From IMG/VR virus record IMGVR_UViG_3300030329_002338, positions 1-60,605 of that record: a DNA stretch of 60,605 nucleotides; one strand, 5' to 3'. The stretch comes from a virus. Below are positions 7,059 through 15,708 of the stretch, one piece after another (position 1 is the first letter of the stretch; every line of letters starts with the position of its first letter). The notes beneath the pieces were generated by a model, which was not told the origin of the DNA, searched no databases, and worked only from the letters and a program-made list of their open reading frames with translations. The position numbers and the translations under genes were made by a program.

Positions 7059-9964
7059 TATGATACCTCTCTAAGTGCTAGGGTTATCTCACTATCAAAG
7101 CTTGTAATATTTTCCTTTACTTCTGGGTATCGTAACGACTCAGACATCCCGGTGATATACACCTGATACCCTGATTGACGGACACTCTCAGAGTTATGGG
7201 GTGTGCCTAGCCATCTACATCGTAGCTGATCCCCATCAACATAGTCATAGTTTACTCGTTTTAAGTTGTTAGGTCCATTGTTGGAGAACTCTACTGTATC
7301 AACATAGAAAGGTGCAGTAGTATCAGCATCCGCAGACTTACGTATAACTCTAAACGTATAGTTAGCCGCTGCTGGAATATTCTCTGCGAACAGTGTTTTT
7401 CGTACCCATCTAGTGTGGTTTGCTAAGTATATATCTCCGAAATCTCCAGAAGCAGTCATTGGAGTGAACTCCGTTTCTGCCAGTATGGAGCTATCTGAAG
7501 TCTTAACTACTTGTAAGTACACGTTATCTGTTCCCTCTGGTACCCATATATTTGCTGCAGCAAACACGTTGTCATATTTGAGAAGGTCAAATGTTCCCAT
7601 ATTACAAATTGCATCTCCTGTTGCTGAGTCTGGTTGTAGCTTTAAAGATCTAAATCCATGTGCTCTGTAAGCTGAAGATGTAGATATTGCATCGTATTCA
7701 TCTCCATCAGAGATAGCGTTTGTAAATCCACCACCACTGGTATAACCAACTGGTGCAGTTCCATCTCCACCTGTTAGATATTCCATAGAAGGATTAGTAA
7801 CTTTGTTTTTAATTTGATCCAACTCTGTACCATCGTGGAAGATAATAGGAATCTTCTGGTCTCGCAAGGAGTATAGGTACTGTCTTAGTTCTTGTGCATT
7901 TTTACTTTCTTGCCTTCTCTGCAAGTCAATAAGGTTATCGTAACACTTAACAGTAAGGTTCCAACCATACCGAGATTCAGGACGTACAACAAAGTGATAG
8001 CCCCATGACTTTAATATAGGAGTTTCTCTTACAGCATCACTGCCAGTAGTTGCACGAGTTAACGTAAATTTTAGCCTAATCTTTTTTGCATAAATAGACT
8101 TGTCAAGGTTTCCATTGTCCGGAAAGGTGAGTTTTTGTAGAGGTGACACAGTAATTAAATCATTATCTGAAGCACCAATGGTACTAGATTGGTGTAATTC
8201 AATCCAACCAGTAGTATCTGTACCTATGTCATCGACTTGGTATTCAACCTTAATATTATTATTAGCTGTACCTAATCCAATATCTTTTGCTGTGACCATA
8301 ACATCAAAAAAGGTTTTCTCTACATCAGGAAGTCCACCATCAAACCATGAAGTTATTAGATAACCTGTATTTCTAAAAGCAATATTGTTTACATTTGTGC
8401 TAGGATTTATATCATCTAAGAGATTAGAACCCCACCTTGAAAGATACATTCGTAGAATACGGTCATTCTTTTCTACACCATCTTCTTCAGCGTTGGTAAC
8501 TGCTTCATTACCTATAATAATATTAGGATAATTTTCATAGCCAGAGTTCCCTTTTCTTCCTACAAAGGCAACAAATCTTGTGCGGTAATCACCACCTTCA
8601 TGTGCGGTAGAGTTCCATTCATTTGTAGAATAAATAGAGTGCCAACCAGAGCCGTTCCATACCATGACACGAGATTCTTGTCCAGAGCCACCTGTTACAT
8701 CACCACCAGTATCTACAGCAGCAATAACATTCTCACCATCATTAGTAAGTGATCGAACAACACCAACAACTCCGGATGCTTGAGATCTTGGCTCTGTATT
8801 TATATCTGTAGGTAGAGCTGAATCGAATACTGATTTCTGTTGAAAGGAATTTTGCAGAGCGTTAGCACCTTTATCAGGTCCCATGTAAGAGATAGTTGCA
8901 CCGTCAAACTTACCTAGCGTTCTATCAACAGTAAAGTACAAATCACCTCCGAAGCTCATCATAGCGATACCATTAAACTCACTTAAGTTGTGAGTAAGAT
9001 CTATGACTTTCTCAACTTGCCATACTTCAGTAGCTGTGTCTTGTGCTGAGTTATAAATACGGTATATTCCATCATATTTTCCAACCCATAAAGCACTCTT
9101 ATGAACTACCATTCCATTAATAGGATAAATAGAATCACCAATAGTTCCATCATTTAACCCATTCGGAGCTGTCCATGTAGCACTTCCGTCACTGTGAGGA
9201 TCTGATGAATAATAGATTTCATTTACGTTATCTGCTCTCCACAACTTACCGTTAAAGGATGCAAGAAACTTGGCGGGTACTCCATTATCTGCATGTGTAG
9301 CCAAATCTGAATTAAATCTTCGCATATTAACAGATTCACCCTGTGCAATATATAGATTCTTGTTTGCACCAGTACCAAACTCTTGTAAGTCTGATGGAAG
9401 ATGTGCATCGTTTGTGCTCATGCCAGCTGTTGCAGCAGATTTAAGCCACTTATCATGTGTCTCACTCCAATACCATAGTTTGTTATAGTCACCATCATCA
9501 CCTTGCTGTAATAGGTACGTAATTCCTTGAAACTCTGCATGTGCAACAATAAATCCATTTGAGTCTTCAAATGCACTAGATCCATCAGAACTATCTGAGA
9601 ATATATCACTACCTTCTACTTGATTTATATATGGTCCAAGAGTTAGTTGATTTGGAGTAAGTGACCAAACACCTTCTGACTTATAAAATTTTGCTCTATC
9701 AGAGAACTCGCTCTCACCAAATCCATGATGATAACTCTTCTGTCCAAACGTATCTCGCTCAGAAAAGTCTGTGTGTTGTCGCTGTTCAGAACCAATAGAT
9801 ATACGTGGAATAGCAGAAGTAATATCAGAGCGAGTGGGAACACCAGTAGTCATAAGACCTACGTTGTCCATAACGATGTTATGGGTTACCCCTGCTTGGT
9901 CTCTATCTCCAATAGAAGCAGCATACGTTTCGGTACCATATACAAATTCACCTAGTACAGCCAT
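7058..9964 (-). CDS. Large tail or baseplate protein, 968 aa
   Basis: A long, beta-rich structural protein. Residues 1-480 have repeated tryptophan- and glycine-containing blocks typical of beta-propeller tail proteins (for example NKLWYWSETHDKWL, GKLWRADNVNEIYY, SALWVGKYDGIYR). The part around 660-710 (WNLTVKCYDNL, QKIPIIFHDG) resembles a tail or baseplate assembly domain, and residues 715-880 look like a jelly-roll carbohydrate-binding module. It follows the head-tail adaptor gene, so it likely forms the tail hub or tubular tail and contacts the cell surface. Assignment rests on composition and place in the operon. Confidence 0.75.
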   Translation of the reverse strand: MAVLGEFVYGTETYAASIGDRDQAGVTHNIVMDNVGLMTTGVPTRSDITSAIPRISIGSEQRQHTDFSERDTFGQKSYHHGFGESEFSDRAKFYKSEGVWSLTPNQLTLGPYINQVEGSDIFSDSSDGSSAFEDSNGFIVAHAEFQGITYLLQQGDDGDYNKLWYWSETHDKWLKSAATAGMSTNDAHLPSDLQEFGTGANKNLYIAQGESVNMRRFNSDLATHADNGVPAKFLASFNGKLWRADNVNEIYYSSDPHSDGSATWTAPNGLNDGTIGDSIYPINGMVVHKSALWVGKYDGIYRIYNSAQDTATEVWQVEKVIDLTHNLSEFNGIAMMSFGGDLYFTVDRTLGKFDGATISYMGPDKGANALQNSFQQKSVFDSALPTDINTEPRSQASGVVGVVRSLTNDGENVIAAVDTGGDVTGGSGQESRVMVWNGSGWHSIYSTNEWNSTAHEGGDYRTRFVAFVGRKGNSGYENYPNIIIGNEAVTNAEEDGVEKNDRILRMYLSRWGSNLLDDINPSTNVNNIAFRNTGYLITSWFDGGLPDVEKTFFDVMVTAKDIGLGTANNNIKVEYQVDDIGTDTTGWIELHQSSTIGASDNDLITVSPLQKLTFPDNGNLDKSIYAKKIRLKFTLTRATTGSDAVRETPILKSWGYHFVVRPESRYGWNLTVKCYDNLIDLQRRQESKNAQELRQYLYSLRDQKIPIIFHDGTELDQIKNKVTNPSMEYLTGGDGTAPVGYTSGGGFTNAISDGDEYDAISTSSAYRAHGFRSLKLQPDSATGDAICNMGTFDLLKYDNVFAAANIWVPEGTDNVYLQVVKTSDSSILAETEFTPMTASGDFGDIYLANHTRWVRKTLFAENIPAAANYTFRVIRKSADADTTAPFYVDTVEFSNNGPNNLKRVNYDYVDGDQLRCRWLGTPHNSESVRQSGYQVYITGMSESLRYPEVKENITSFDSEITLALREVS

Positions 9965-9967
9965 TCA

Positions 9968-10828
9968 CTACCCCCTTACGCCTCGCTTCCTGTAACGCAT
10001 AGGTCTAGCTCTATTCCTCATTGGCTTGGCGGGTCGCTTAGATCGCATACGATGTTCACGTATCCACGGTCGTAGTGAATCCATAATCTCTCGCATGACT
10101 GTAATGTTTCCACCTATATCAGAAGAAGGCGCATCAACAATACGCATACGGTTTAGATACGCAATAGCAATATCCCGGACACCATCAAAGAATATCTCTT
10201 TCTCAACTAAGTTAACGAAAGAAAGAAGAGATGATGTATTATGTGCGGCGGCAGCAGTATCCATTGCTGCTCTAGCTACTGTCAATGTTTCAGGAGAAGC
10301 AGTACGGGTAATAGCACTATACGACATTACCTCGTTATCAATTTTTAAGTACCCTGTAGCGGGCCAATCAATAGTATTAGTACCAGATGAGATGGGAATA
10401 GAAGTCACTGAATCATTAATACTTGCGTTCATCGTCAAGTCAGAGGGGAACGGAGTAGGGTGACGCTCATACCATACGTGTATAGTGGCGCTCGCCGTAT
10501 GACTCTCTAGGAAGTATAGGTCTGTCCCTGCTATATTCTTTTCCTCATACCAGTCAGACGCAATTTGGGGTGGACTCGTAGCTGAATCCACAAAGTCTAC
10601 ACGGTATATATCTTTTACAGGGTCGTTGTATGTGTACTGAAATGTACCAGTTGTAAAGCTTTTAGTTGTATCTTTGTCTTCGTACCAGAAGTACTCAGAT
10701 AGATAGTTAGTTGCCCTGCGTATAGCAAGGTCTATTTCTGCATCGGTATACCGAGATGCCGTAGTAGGGTTTCTCAACTCAGTAGTAATATCCGACCTCA
10801 AATCCGCAAGGGAATGGTGTCTACTCAT
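9968..10828 (-). CDS. Head-tail connector/adaptor (gp6-like)
   Basis: The N-terminal helices (LADLRSDITTELRNP, YTDAEIDLAIRRATNYL) match the pattern of gp6-like head-tail adaptors that bind beneath the portal. A beta-rich middle (residues 60-200) and a helical region with a very arginine-rich tail (RSKRPAKPMRNRARP) follow. The gene is upstream of the large tail protein in the same operon. The basic tail may contact DNA at the portal exit. Confidence 0.75.
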   Translation of the reverse strand: MSRHHSLADLRSDITTELRNPTTASRYTDAEIDLAIRRATNYLSEYFWYEDKDTTKSFTTGTFQYTYNDPVKDIYRVDFVDSATSPPQIASDWYEEKNIAGTDLYFLESHTASATIHVWYERHPTPFPSDLTMNASINDSVTSIPISSGTNTIDWPATGYLKIDNEVMSYSAITRTASPETLTVARAAMDTAAAAHNTSSLLSFVNLVEKEIFFDGVRDIAIAYLNRMRIVDAPSSDIGGNITVMREIMDSLRPWIREHRMRSKRPAKPMRNRARPMRYRKRGVRG

Positions 10829-11124
10829 TAACGCGCTCCTCTCCCCTGACTCTTCTCTAAGGATCTTGCAGCAATTTCAGCGCGTCTTACTAATGAATCC
10901 AATTGCTGTTGTGTATGAATTAACGACTGTTGCGATTGTTCTATCCGTCGTATTCTTTGTTCCCAATGTTCATACTCGCGGATGATAGGATGATTGAGCA
11001 AGCCTTCTATTTCAGGGGAGTTTCGCAACAATTGCTCTAGATCTTCTCTAATTTTTCTGAATTCTACGTCCAGTTCTTTTACACGCTGTCCGTACCATCC
11101 ACGGGGTTTCTTATCTTCTGTCAT
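10828..11124 (-). CDS. Coiled-coil protein, 98 aa
   Basis: Almost entirely helical and charged, with long heptad stretches (VKELDVEFRKIREDLEQLL and EQRIRRIEQSQQSLIHTQQ). It shares a base with the start of the adaptor gene, so translation is coupled. No family recognised; a small virion or assembly factor is likely from context. Confidence 0.65.
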   Translation of the reverse strand: MTEDKKPRGWYGQRVKELDVEFRKIREDLEQLLRNSPEIEGLLNHPIIREYEHWEQRIRRIEQSQQSLIHTQQQLDSLVRRAEIAARSLEKSQGRGAR

Positions 11125-11146
11125 AGCCTCCTACTTTTCTTCGGCA

Positions 11147-11368
11147 TTAATGAGGGAGTTTACCGGGATTCAATATGCCATGTGTCGTATTGTCTTTCAA
11201 CCAGCCTTGCCATTTTTTAGGAATCTCTCTGTTAATGGGTCGTTCATACTGAGGTGGTGGCCGAGTCTCAAATATTGTTTCAGGTGTATCTTTTCTTTTT
11301 CTTGCGGCTGCCTTCGCTTTTACTCGCCGTATTTTCTTTGCTTTTCCACCAGCTTTACCTTTAGGCAT
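11147..11368 (-). CDS. Lysine/arginine-rich small protein, 73 aa
   Basis: The N-terminal third is nearly all basic (KAGGKAKKIRRVKAKAAARK), then a proline-rich middle and a tryptophan-containing tail. It could bind nucleic acid inside the virion. Its ATG shares the A of the upstream gene's TAA, as in many junctions of this operon. Confidence 0.6.
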   Translation of the reverse strand: MPKGKAGGKAKKIRRVKAKAAARKRKDTPETIFETRPPPQYERPINREIPKKWQGWLKDNTTHGILNPGKLPH

Positions 11369-11490
11369 TAGTAACTCCTCTTTGTACTCTTTCTCATAGT
11401 CTTCTTCCGATCTTTCCGTTTCTTAGCTTTTGCATATGAAGCCTTTCCAGCCTTTGTATAGGCAAACTTCTTTCCATTAAGCATCGGCAT
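11368..11490 (-). CDS. Very basic 40-residue protein
   Basis: A short gene missed by length cut-offs. The product starts MPMLNGKKFAYTKAGKASY and continues with KAKKRKDRKKTMRKSTKR; the MPM-GKK-YTKAGKA pattern is common in tiny basic proteins in phage structural operons. Its TAA overlaps the ATG of the following gene by one base, which supports it as a real gene. It may be a minor DNA-binding virion protein. Confidence 0.7.
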   Translation of the reverse strand: MPMLNGKKFAYTKAGKASYAKAKKRKDRKKTMRKSTKRSY

Positions 11491-11493
11491 TGA

Positions 11494-11700
11494 CTACGCT
11501 CCAATCAGCACCCATACGGCACTACTACCGGCCAATGCTGTAAGCAGGGTTCCCCCTCCTACAATACCAGCCCTCCATCTTTCCAAACTGCTAATCCTTC
11601 CGTTAGTAATTGCAGTATTCTTTTCTATTCTCCGAACGTGCTCTATCACATCTTCTAATTGTTCTTCAATTCGTGCGATAGCTTCACGTTGTGTAGACAT
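11494..11700 (-). CDS. Small membrane protein, coiled coil plus C-terminal helix (XhlA-like)
   Basis: From the preferred start (ATG at 11700, overlapping the upstream TAA) the protein has a coiled coil (IARIEEQLEDVIEHVRRIEK), the phrase NGRISSLERW, and a C-terminal membrane helix (AGIVGGGTLLTALAGSSAVW). This layout is that of XhlA/haemolysin-like phage proteins that help holins. A TTG at 11718 would add six residues. It could be a second holin-like factor or a virion membrane protein. Confidence 0.65.
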   Translation of the reverse strand: MSTQREAIARIEEQLEDVIEHVRRIEKNTAITNGRISSLERWRAGIVGGGTLLTALAGSSAVWVLIGA

Positions 11701-12242
11701 TATGAGGGTTCTTCCCAATCATCTGGTGTATTGTTCACTGTTCCAGTTTCTACCCAACCTTTTGTATTGTCAGACTGGTATAGACTTTCATCCCAATCAT
11801 AAGTTTTAAAAGGACCTCCTACTATTTTTCTCCATTCAGCTGTAGTAGCTTCTCCTGCGGGGTGTGCCTTATCAGCAAGCTTATCACCTACAGGATTTCC
11901 ACCACCCTTCATAAAAGCTGTAAGGCTGTCTGAGGGTAATGCAATTGGTGGGTCCCAATCATACTCCGTAAAGTTATACGTCCATGAAGCACATGACTGT
12001 CCATCTTTATCTAAAGGACGCGGGGGAACAAACTGGTTATTAGATGAATCATACGTGTACCCTTTTCCAGCATCCTGTCCACGAAAGCTTAGGTCCTCTT
12101 TTGTTTCTAGCCAAGTAGTATCAGAGCCAAATAGACTTTTACAAAATGCAATACCTGTAGCCTCATCCGGAGCATCCTTATCTGCTACAATGATACATTG
12201 TATAACTACGTTATCATCATTTAGTTGTACAAATTCTGCCAT
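11700..12242 (-). CDS. Tail-fibre-associated structural protein, 180 aa
   Basis: The sequence has the pattern seen in many aquatic phages for a small fibre-associated protein: IQCIIVADKDA, then a FCKSLFGSDTTWLETK block, an aromatic and proline-rich core (NNQFVPPRP, YDWDPPIAL) and a repeat-like end (KTYDWDESLYQ). It lies between the glycine-rich adhesin and the XhlA-like gene. Function is inferred from this pattern and context. Confidence 0.6.
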   Translation of the reverse strand: MAEFVQLNDDNVVIQCIIVADKDAPDEATGIAFCKSLFGSDTTWLETKEDLSFRGQDAGKGYTYDSSNNQFVPPRPLDKDGQSCASWTYNFTEYDWDPPIALPSDSLTAFMKGGGNPVGDKLADKAHPAGEATTAEWRKIVGGPFKTYDWDESLYQSDNTKGWVETGTVNNTPDDWEEPS

Positions 12243-13387
12243 TATACTTTATACCTTATTATAACTATACCAGAACCACCTTTAGCAGCAGAAGTACTCG
12301 TGTGGTTACCACCACCTCCTCCACTACCTGTATTAGCACCACCAGCAGCACCACTACCAGCAGTTGAATTTGCAGTCACACCATTGTAGGTGCTATTAAT
12401 ATTATCTGAAGTTCCCCAAGAATCGCCACCCATTAATCCAGCGCCTCCACAAGCGTAATATACGTTAGATCCTGTCCAAGTGTTTGTTACTCCTTGACTA
12501 GAGTATGTACCAGTACCACCAGTTTGAGGTGCTCCTCCAGCGGAACCTCCGGCACCTCCCTGTGACCTAGCACCACCGGGGTCATTTTTAGCACCGTGTG
12601 CTCCGTTATGTCCTCCAGTTGGTGAACCGACTGAATCACCGTAGCTGGTTCGGTTTCCACCTACTCCACCATTATTGTGAATGGTAATAGAACCGTAAGC
12701 GGCGGATGTTCCACCACCTCCACCGCCTCCACTACCTTCTTCTCCATCTACCAGTGGAGAACTGCTGTTACCGCTACCACCGGGACCACCCATAGTGTCA
12801 TAAACACCTTGTCCTGCAGTACCGCCGCCACCCCCACGTCTACCAGTAGGTGTAGCACTGGAACAAGTAACTGAAGTATCTCCTCCAGCTACAGATACAG
12901 AACTCCAAGCACCTCCGTTACCTCCAGCACCGATAGTAACTGTTACGTTATCAGAATGGTTAGCAAGTAACATGCCTGTGTTCTCAGGAGCATCTTCATC
13001 AACAGTGAACTCTCTAGCTGATCCTGCTCCACCACCACCTGCACCGGGAGCACTGGCAGTATTAGCAGCACCACCACCGCCTCCACCTCCGACTACGAAG
13101 AGTTCTATATAGGCGGGGTATTTGCCACCATAAGTAGTATTACCATCGGTCGGGTCAAACGTACCAGAGCTATTAAAGATATGGTAGCGCCAATCCTGTC
13201 CATCAATTGTAACTGAAGCAGTAGTGTCACCACCTGTGCCATACGCCCAATTAATACCACCGGCAAATAATCCCCCATTGTGCCATGTAGAGACGGCTGT
13301 GGAAGGCCAAGCACGAGCTAACTCGTGCCGACCTTTAAAGTTTGAAACACTCTGACTGGGATTCAACCTAAATTGATTTGTACTCAT
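12242..13387 (-). CDS. Glycine-rich adhesin-like tail protein
   Basis: After a 90-residue N-terminal domain, residues 100-375 are dominated by polyglycine runs (VVGGGGGGGAA, GRRGGGGGTAGQG, GGANTGSGGGGGNH) and close with GGSGIVIIRYKV, a common end for phage glycine-rich domain proteins. Polyglycine-helix bundles form receptor-binding tips such as T-even gp38, and diversity between the runs changes host range. It is therefore a good candidate receptor-binding protein. Confidence 0.7.
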   Translation of the reverse strand: MSTNQFRLNPSQSVSNFKGRHELARAWPSTAVSTWHNGGLFAGGINWAYGTGGDTTASVTIDGQDWRYHIFNSSGTFDPTDGNTTYGGKYPAYIELFVVGGGGGGGAANTASAPGAGGGGAGSAREFTVDEDAPENTGMLLANHSDNVTVTIGAGGNGGAWSSVSVAGGDTSVTCSSATPTGRRGGGGGTAGQGVYDTMGGPGGSGNSSSPLVDGEEGSGGGGGGGTSAAYGSITIHNNGGVGGNRTSYGDSVGSPTGGHNGAHGAKNDPGGARSQGGAGGSAGGAPQTGGTGTYSSQGVTNTWTGSNVYYACGGAGLMGGDSWGTSDNINSTYNGVTANSTAGSGAAGGANTGSGGGGGNHTSTSAAKGGSGIVIIRYKV

Positions 13388-13397
13388 TAATCACCTA

Positions 13398-13751
13398 TTA
13401 CATATCTATTTTGTTCACAAATCCATAAATCATTACGACGTTTGTAGTTGCACAAAAGGCTGTAATTGCTGCACCATTTTGAAGCGGAAGTCCCGGACAA
13501 ATTAAGGTAAGTCCTGCTTCTGCTGTGATAGTTTGTTCAATTAAGTTATCCGGAGAAGATGTTCCTCCGAACTCAATTGTAAGTTTTCTATCAGTTGAGT
13601 CAGAATTTACAGCGTATAACCACACTTCATCAATGTCTGTTGTACCTGCTACTGCTGTATGTACTGCGGTGCCCGTACTTGAGGTAGCTGCTATTTTAAT
13701 GCCCTTACCATCTGTACTACCGCTTAATTTTGCTTTTGTTATTGTAGCCAT
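13398..13751 (-). CDS. Structural protein, beta-sandwich-like, 117 aa
   Basis: A short beta-rich protein with alternating hydrophobic strands (DEVWLYAVNSDSTDRKLTIEF, GLTLICPGLPLQNGAAIT, VVMIYGFVN). It resembles small conserved proteins next to fibre genes in marine and freshwater phages. No catalytic residues visible. The upstream ribosome site is AGGAAATAA. Confidence 0.55.
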   Translation of the reverse strand: MATITKAKLSGSTDGKGIKIAATSSTGTAVHTAVAGTTDIDEVWLYAVNSDSTDRKLTIEFGGTSSPDNLIEQTITAEAGLTLICPGLPLQNGAAITAFCATTNVVMIYGFVNKIDM

Positions 13752-13761
13752 TTATTTCCTC

Positions 13762-14565
13762 CTAAGAAAATACCTGTGAATGTAAAAGAACATTTGCGTC
13801 TGGGCTACCAGTAACATTTAAGGCACCTGTAACATGTGCATCACCGAAAATATACGCATCTGCATCTTCATCTACTAGAAATCTTGTAACATCTGCACTA
13901 CCAACACGAGCACGTACAGAGAATACGTTTCCATCCGCTGTAATATCTGCTAATGCGTTAGAGCCATTGTGCTCTGCTACATAAATATCAACAAGACCTA
14001 CACCAGATGTAGTCTTAGTTGTCATAGCAGTACCACCAATAGAATGTATTTGGGTTACTTGGTCTTCTGCATCGTCCTCTGCCATAGATGTTATTTTTAA
14101 TCCACCTAATGTAGCAGAAGATTTTTGGAAAGCTGCGTAGGTGTCTGTTTCACCACCTGTAGTATACCCGTGTGCAATATCACTTGACTTAAATGCAAGT
14201 ACTTCATTGTCATTCGCGCCTTGGTTAATCGTTACACCGAGCGTCATACTACCGTTAGCAGATTCATTCACGTAGAGGGTAGAACTAAATGTTCCCCCAG
14301 TTACACTAACTACACCTGCGTTTGTTATCGTTGCGTTTCCAGATAATGTTTGCCATTCACTTGTTCCCGCTGACGAGCCACCAATAAGCACTTTGGCGCT
14401 AGTAGGAGTACTTGCAGTAATACCTACTTTAGCTTGTGTTGCTTTAATCGCAGCGTTCTGGTTATTTTGGTGAGCAGCAGCAACGGTATCTACGTTATCC
14501 GCAAGGTTCTCATTAAGGTTAGTATTATCATCTAACGCACCGGGATAAGCTGTCGTTCCTGCCAT
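13762..14565 (-). CDS. Tail fibre-like protein, 267 aa
   Basis: The composition (Ala, Thr, Gly, Asn) and phrases such as TLSGNATITNAGVVSVTGG and GDAHVTGALNVTGSPDANV are typical of trimeric phage fibre or decoration proteins. The ribosome site AGAGGAGAGGGA precedes the ATG. Likely part of the fibre that carries the glycine-rich adhesin. Confidence 0.65.
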   Translation of the reverse strand: MAGTTAYPGALDDNTNLNENLADNVDTVAAAHQNNQNAAIKATQAKVGITASTPTSAKVLIGGSSAGTSEWQTLSGNATITNAGVVSVTGGTFSSTLYVNESANGSMTLGVTINQGANDNEVLAFKSSDIAHGYTTGGETDTYAAFQKSSATLGGLKITSMAEDDAEDQVTQIHSIGGTAMTTKTTSGVGLVDIYVAEHNGSNALADITADGNVFSVRARVGSADVTRFLVDEDADAYIFGDAHVTGALNVTGSPDANVLLHSQVFS

Positions 14566-14575
14566 TCCCTCTCCT

Positions 14576-14740
14576 CTAGGCTAATCGCCTTCTTCTTATT
14601 CTTCTGTATATATTCTGAATCTCTACAGCAGAGTATTTAAACTTAGCATACAAGTTATCGCTTCCACCGTACTGTTCTTGACTACCAGTGTTACCAGCAG
14701 CAATACCTACGTTACCAGCCCCTGTTGTATTATCAGCCAT
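14576..14740 (-). CDS. Small protein, 54 aa, basic C-terminus
   Basis: A short gene fills the space between two structural genes. The product starts MADNTTGAGNVGIAAG and ends in a basic helix (NIYRRIRRRRLA). Its ATG overlaps the TAA of the upstream gene, the junction used throughout this operon, and codons fit the neighbours. Function unknown. Confidence 0.6.
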   Translation of the reverse strand: MADNTTGAGNVGIAAGNTGSQEQYGGSDNLYAKFKYSAVEIQNIYRRIRRRRLA

Positions 14741-15210
14741 TATACTCTAAACGTCCCTGTTACTGAAAAAGTAAATGAAGCGTTATCCGTGCTAGCATCT
14801 GTCACTGTCCACTTCACACGGAGTGCATCACCCCATGCAAGGTCAGCAACTGAACCAGCTGTCAACGCACCATCATTAATTGTTCCAGACGTTTCACCGC
14901 CTGTAGCACCGGGGTATACATCAGCACGATATTTCTTTGCACCCCCGTTACCTAAGACTTCTGCAAAGGATACAATATCCATCCAGTCACCATTAGGCAT
15001 CTCTCGCTGAATAAATACAGCAAGTTTGTCACCTGCTTCTGTGGCCGCTACTGAAACATCAAGCATGAAATAAGCACTCGTATATGGAGCAAGTCCTCTC
15101 ACAGTTGTTGTATCGCTTGCCGTTCGTGCAGCGGATGCCACTAAAGTTAAGTTGTCCATATAGGGCATAGAATTTTGTAAATTGTGCCCATGAGATACTC
15201 CACCTGACAT
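14740..15210 (-). CDS. Structural protein, 156 aa
   Basis: A beta-rich protein with a jelly-roll-like look (YTSAYFMLDVSVAATEAG, KLAVFIQREMPNGDWMDI, ASFTFSVTGTFRV). Position between capsid and fibre genes suggests a capsid or neck protein. No named family can be given from the sequence alone. Confidence 0.55.
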   Translation of the reverse strand: MSGGVSHGHNLQNSMPYMDNLTLVASAARTASDTTTVRGLAPYTSAYFMLDVSVAATEAGDKLAVFIQREMPNGDWMDIVSFAEVLGNGGAKKYRADVYPGATGGETSGTINDGALTAGSVADLAWGDALRVKWTVTDASTDNASFTFSVTGTFRV

Positions 15211-15233
15211 TTTTCACTTCCTTTATAGTAGCA

Positions 15234-15253
15234 GGGGGGAACTTAATCCCCCC
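15234..15253. other. Intergenic GC hairpin
   Basis: GGGGGGA and TCCCCCC pair around a 6-base loop (ACTTAA) in the 55-base gap between two structural genes. It has no T-run, so it could be an RNA-stability or partial attenuation element after the capsid-proximal genes. It contains one copy of the frequent GGGGAAC word. Confidence 0.4.
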
Positions 15254-15265
15254 TAACTAACTATA

Positions 15266-15691
15266 CTAAACTCTCATATGAAAGATCATCGTTGTATCAA
15301 CAGCGTGAGTCCCGTGTGAGGACTGCACATCGACTTGAACTACGTCACCCTTTGTGAAATAAGTTTCATCAGAGGCTGCAATAGCCGTGCCAAAAGCACC
15401 GTCAGTACCTGCTGACAATGTCAGCGTAGAGTATGAAGATGTTGTAGCATTAGTAAGTCGTATTACTGTATCCGTTCCCCCATCTTGGGTTCCAACGTAC
15501 CAGTCATACATATCTATATATCCCGAAGCTGGAGCAGAGAAAGCAGCAACAACACCAGTGGTGAGGTCACTGTAGCCTTCATCTTCTGCCAAGTTTCCGG
15601 GAATGTGTACTGTTATCGGTAATCGAAAGTGATCGTCAACCTTGGGCATAGTGTGACCAAAGAACCGATATGATTCTGCAGTGTTACCCAT
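15266..15691 (-). CDS. Structural/decoration-like protein, 141 aa
   Basis: Directly downstream of the capsid gene, where decoration or head-completion proteins are often found. Strand patterns (YIDMYDWYVGTQDGG, TVIRLTNATTSSYSTLTL, DVVQVDVQSSHG) suggest a beta-sandwich. The start has the ribosome site GGGGGAGGTGAT. Role inferred from position. Confidence 0.55.
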   Translation of the reverse strand: MGNTAESYRFFGHTMPKVDDHFRLPITVHIPGNLAEDEGYSDLTTGVVAAFSAPASGYIDMYDWYVGTQDGGTDTVIRLTNATTSSYSTLTLSAGTDGAFGTAIAASDETYFTKGDVVQVDVQSSHGTHAVDTTMIFHMRV

Positions 15692-15708
15692 TTATATCAC
15701 CTCCCCCT

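Noticed and set aside
10026-10463. 145-residue plus-strand ORF
   Set aside because: Antisense shadow of the head-tail adaptor gene with no ribosome site and no protein-like pattern.
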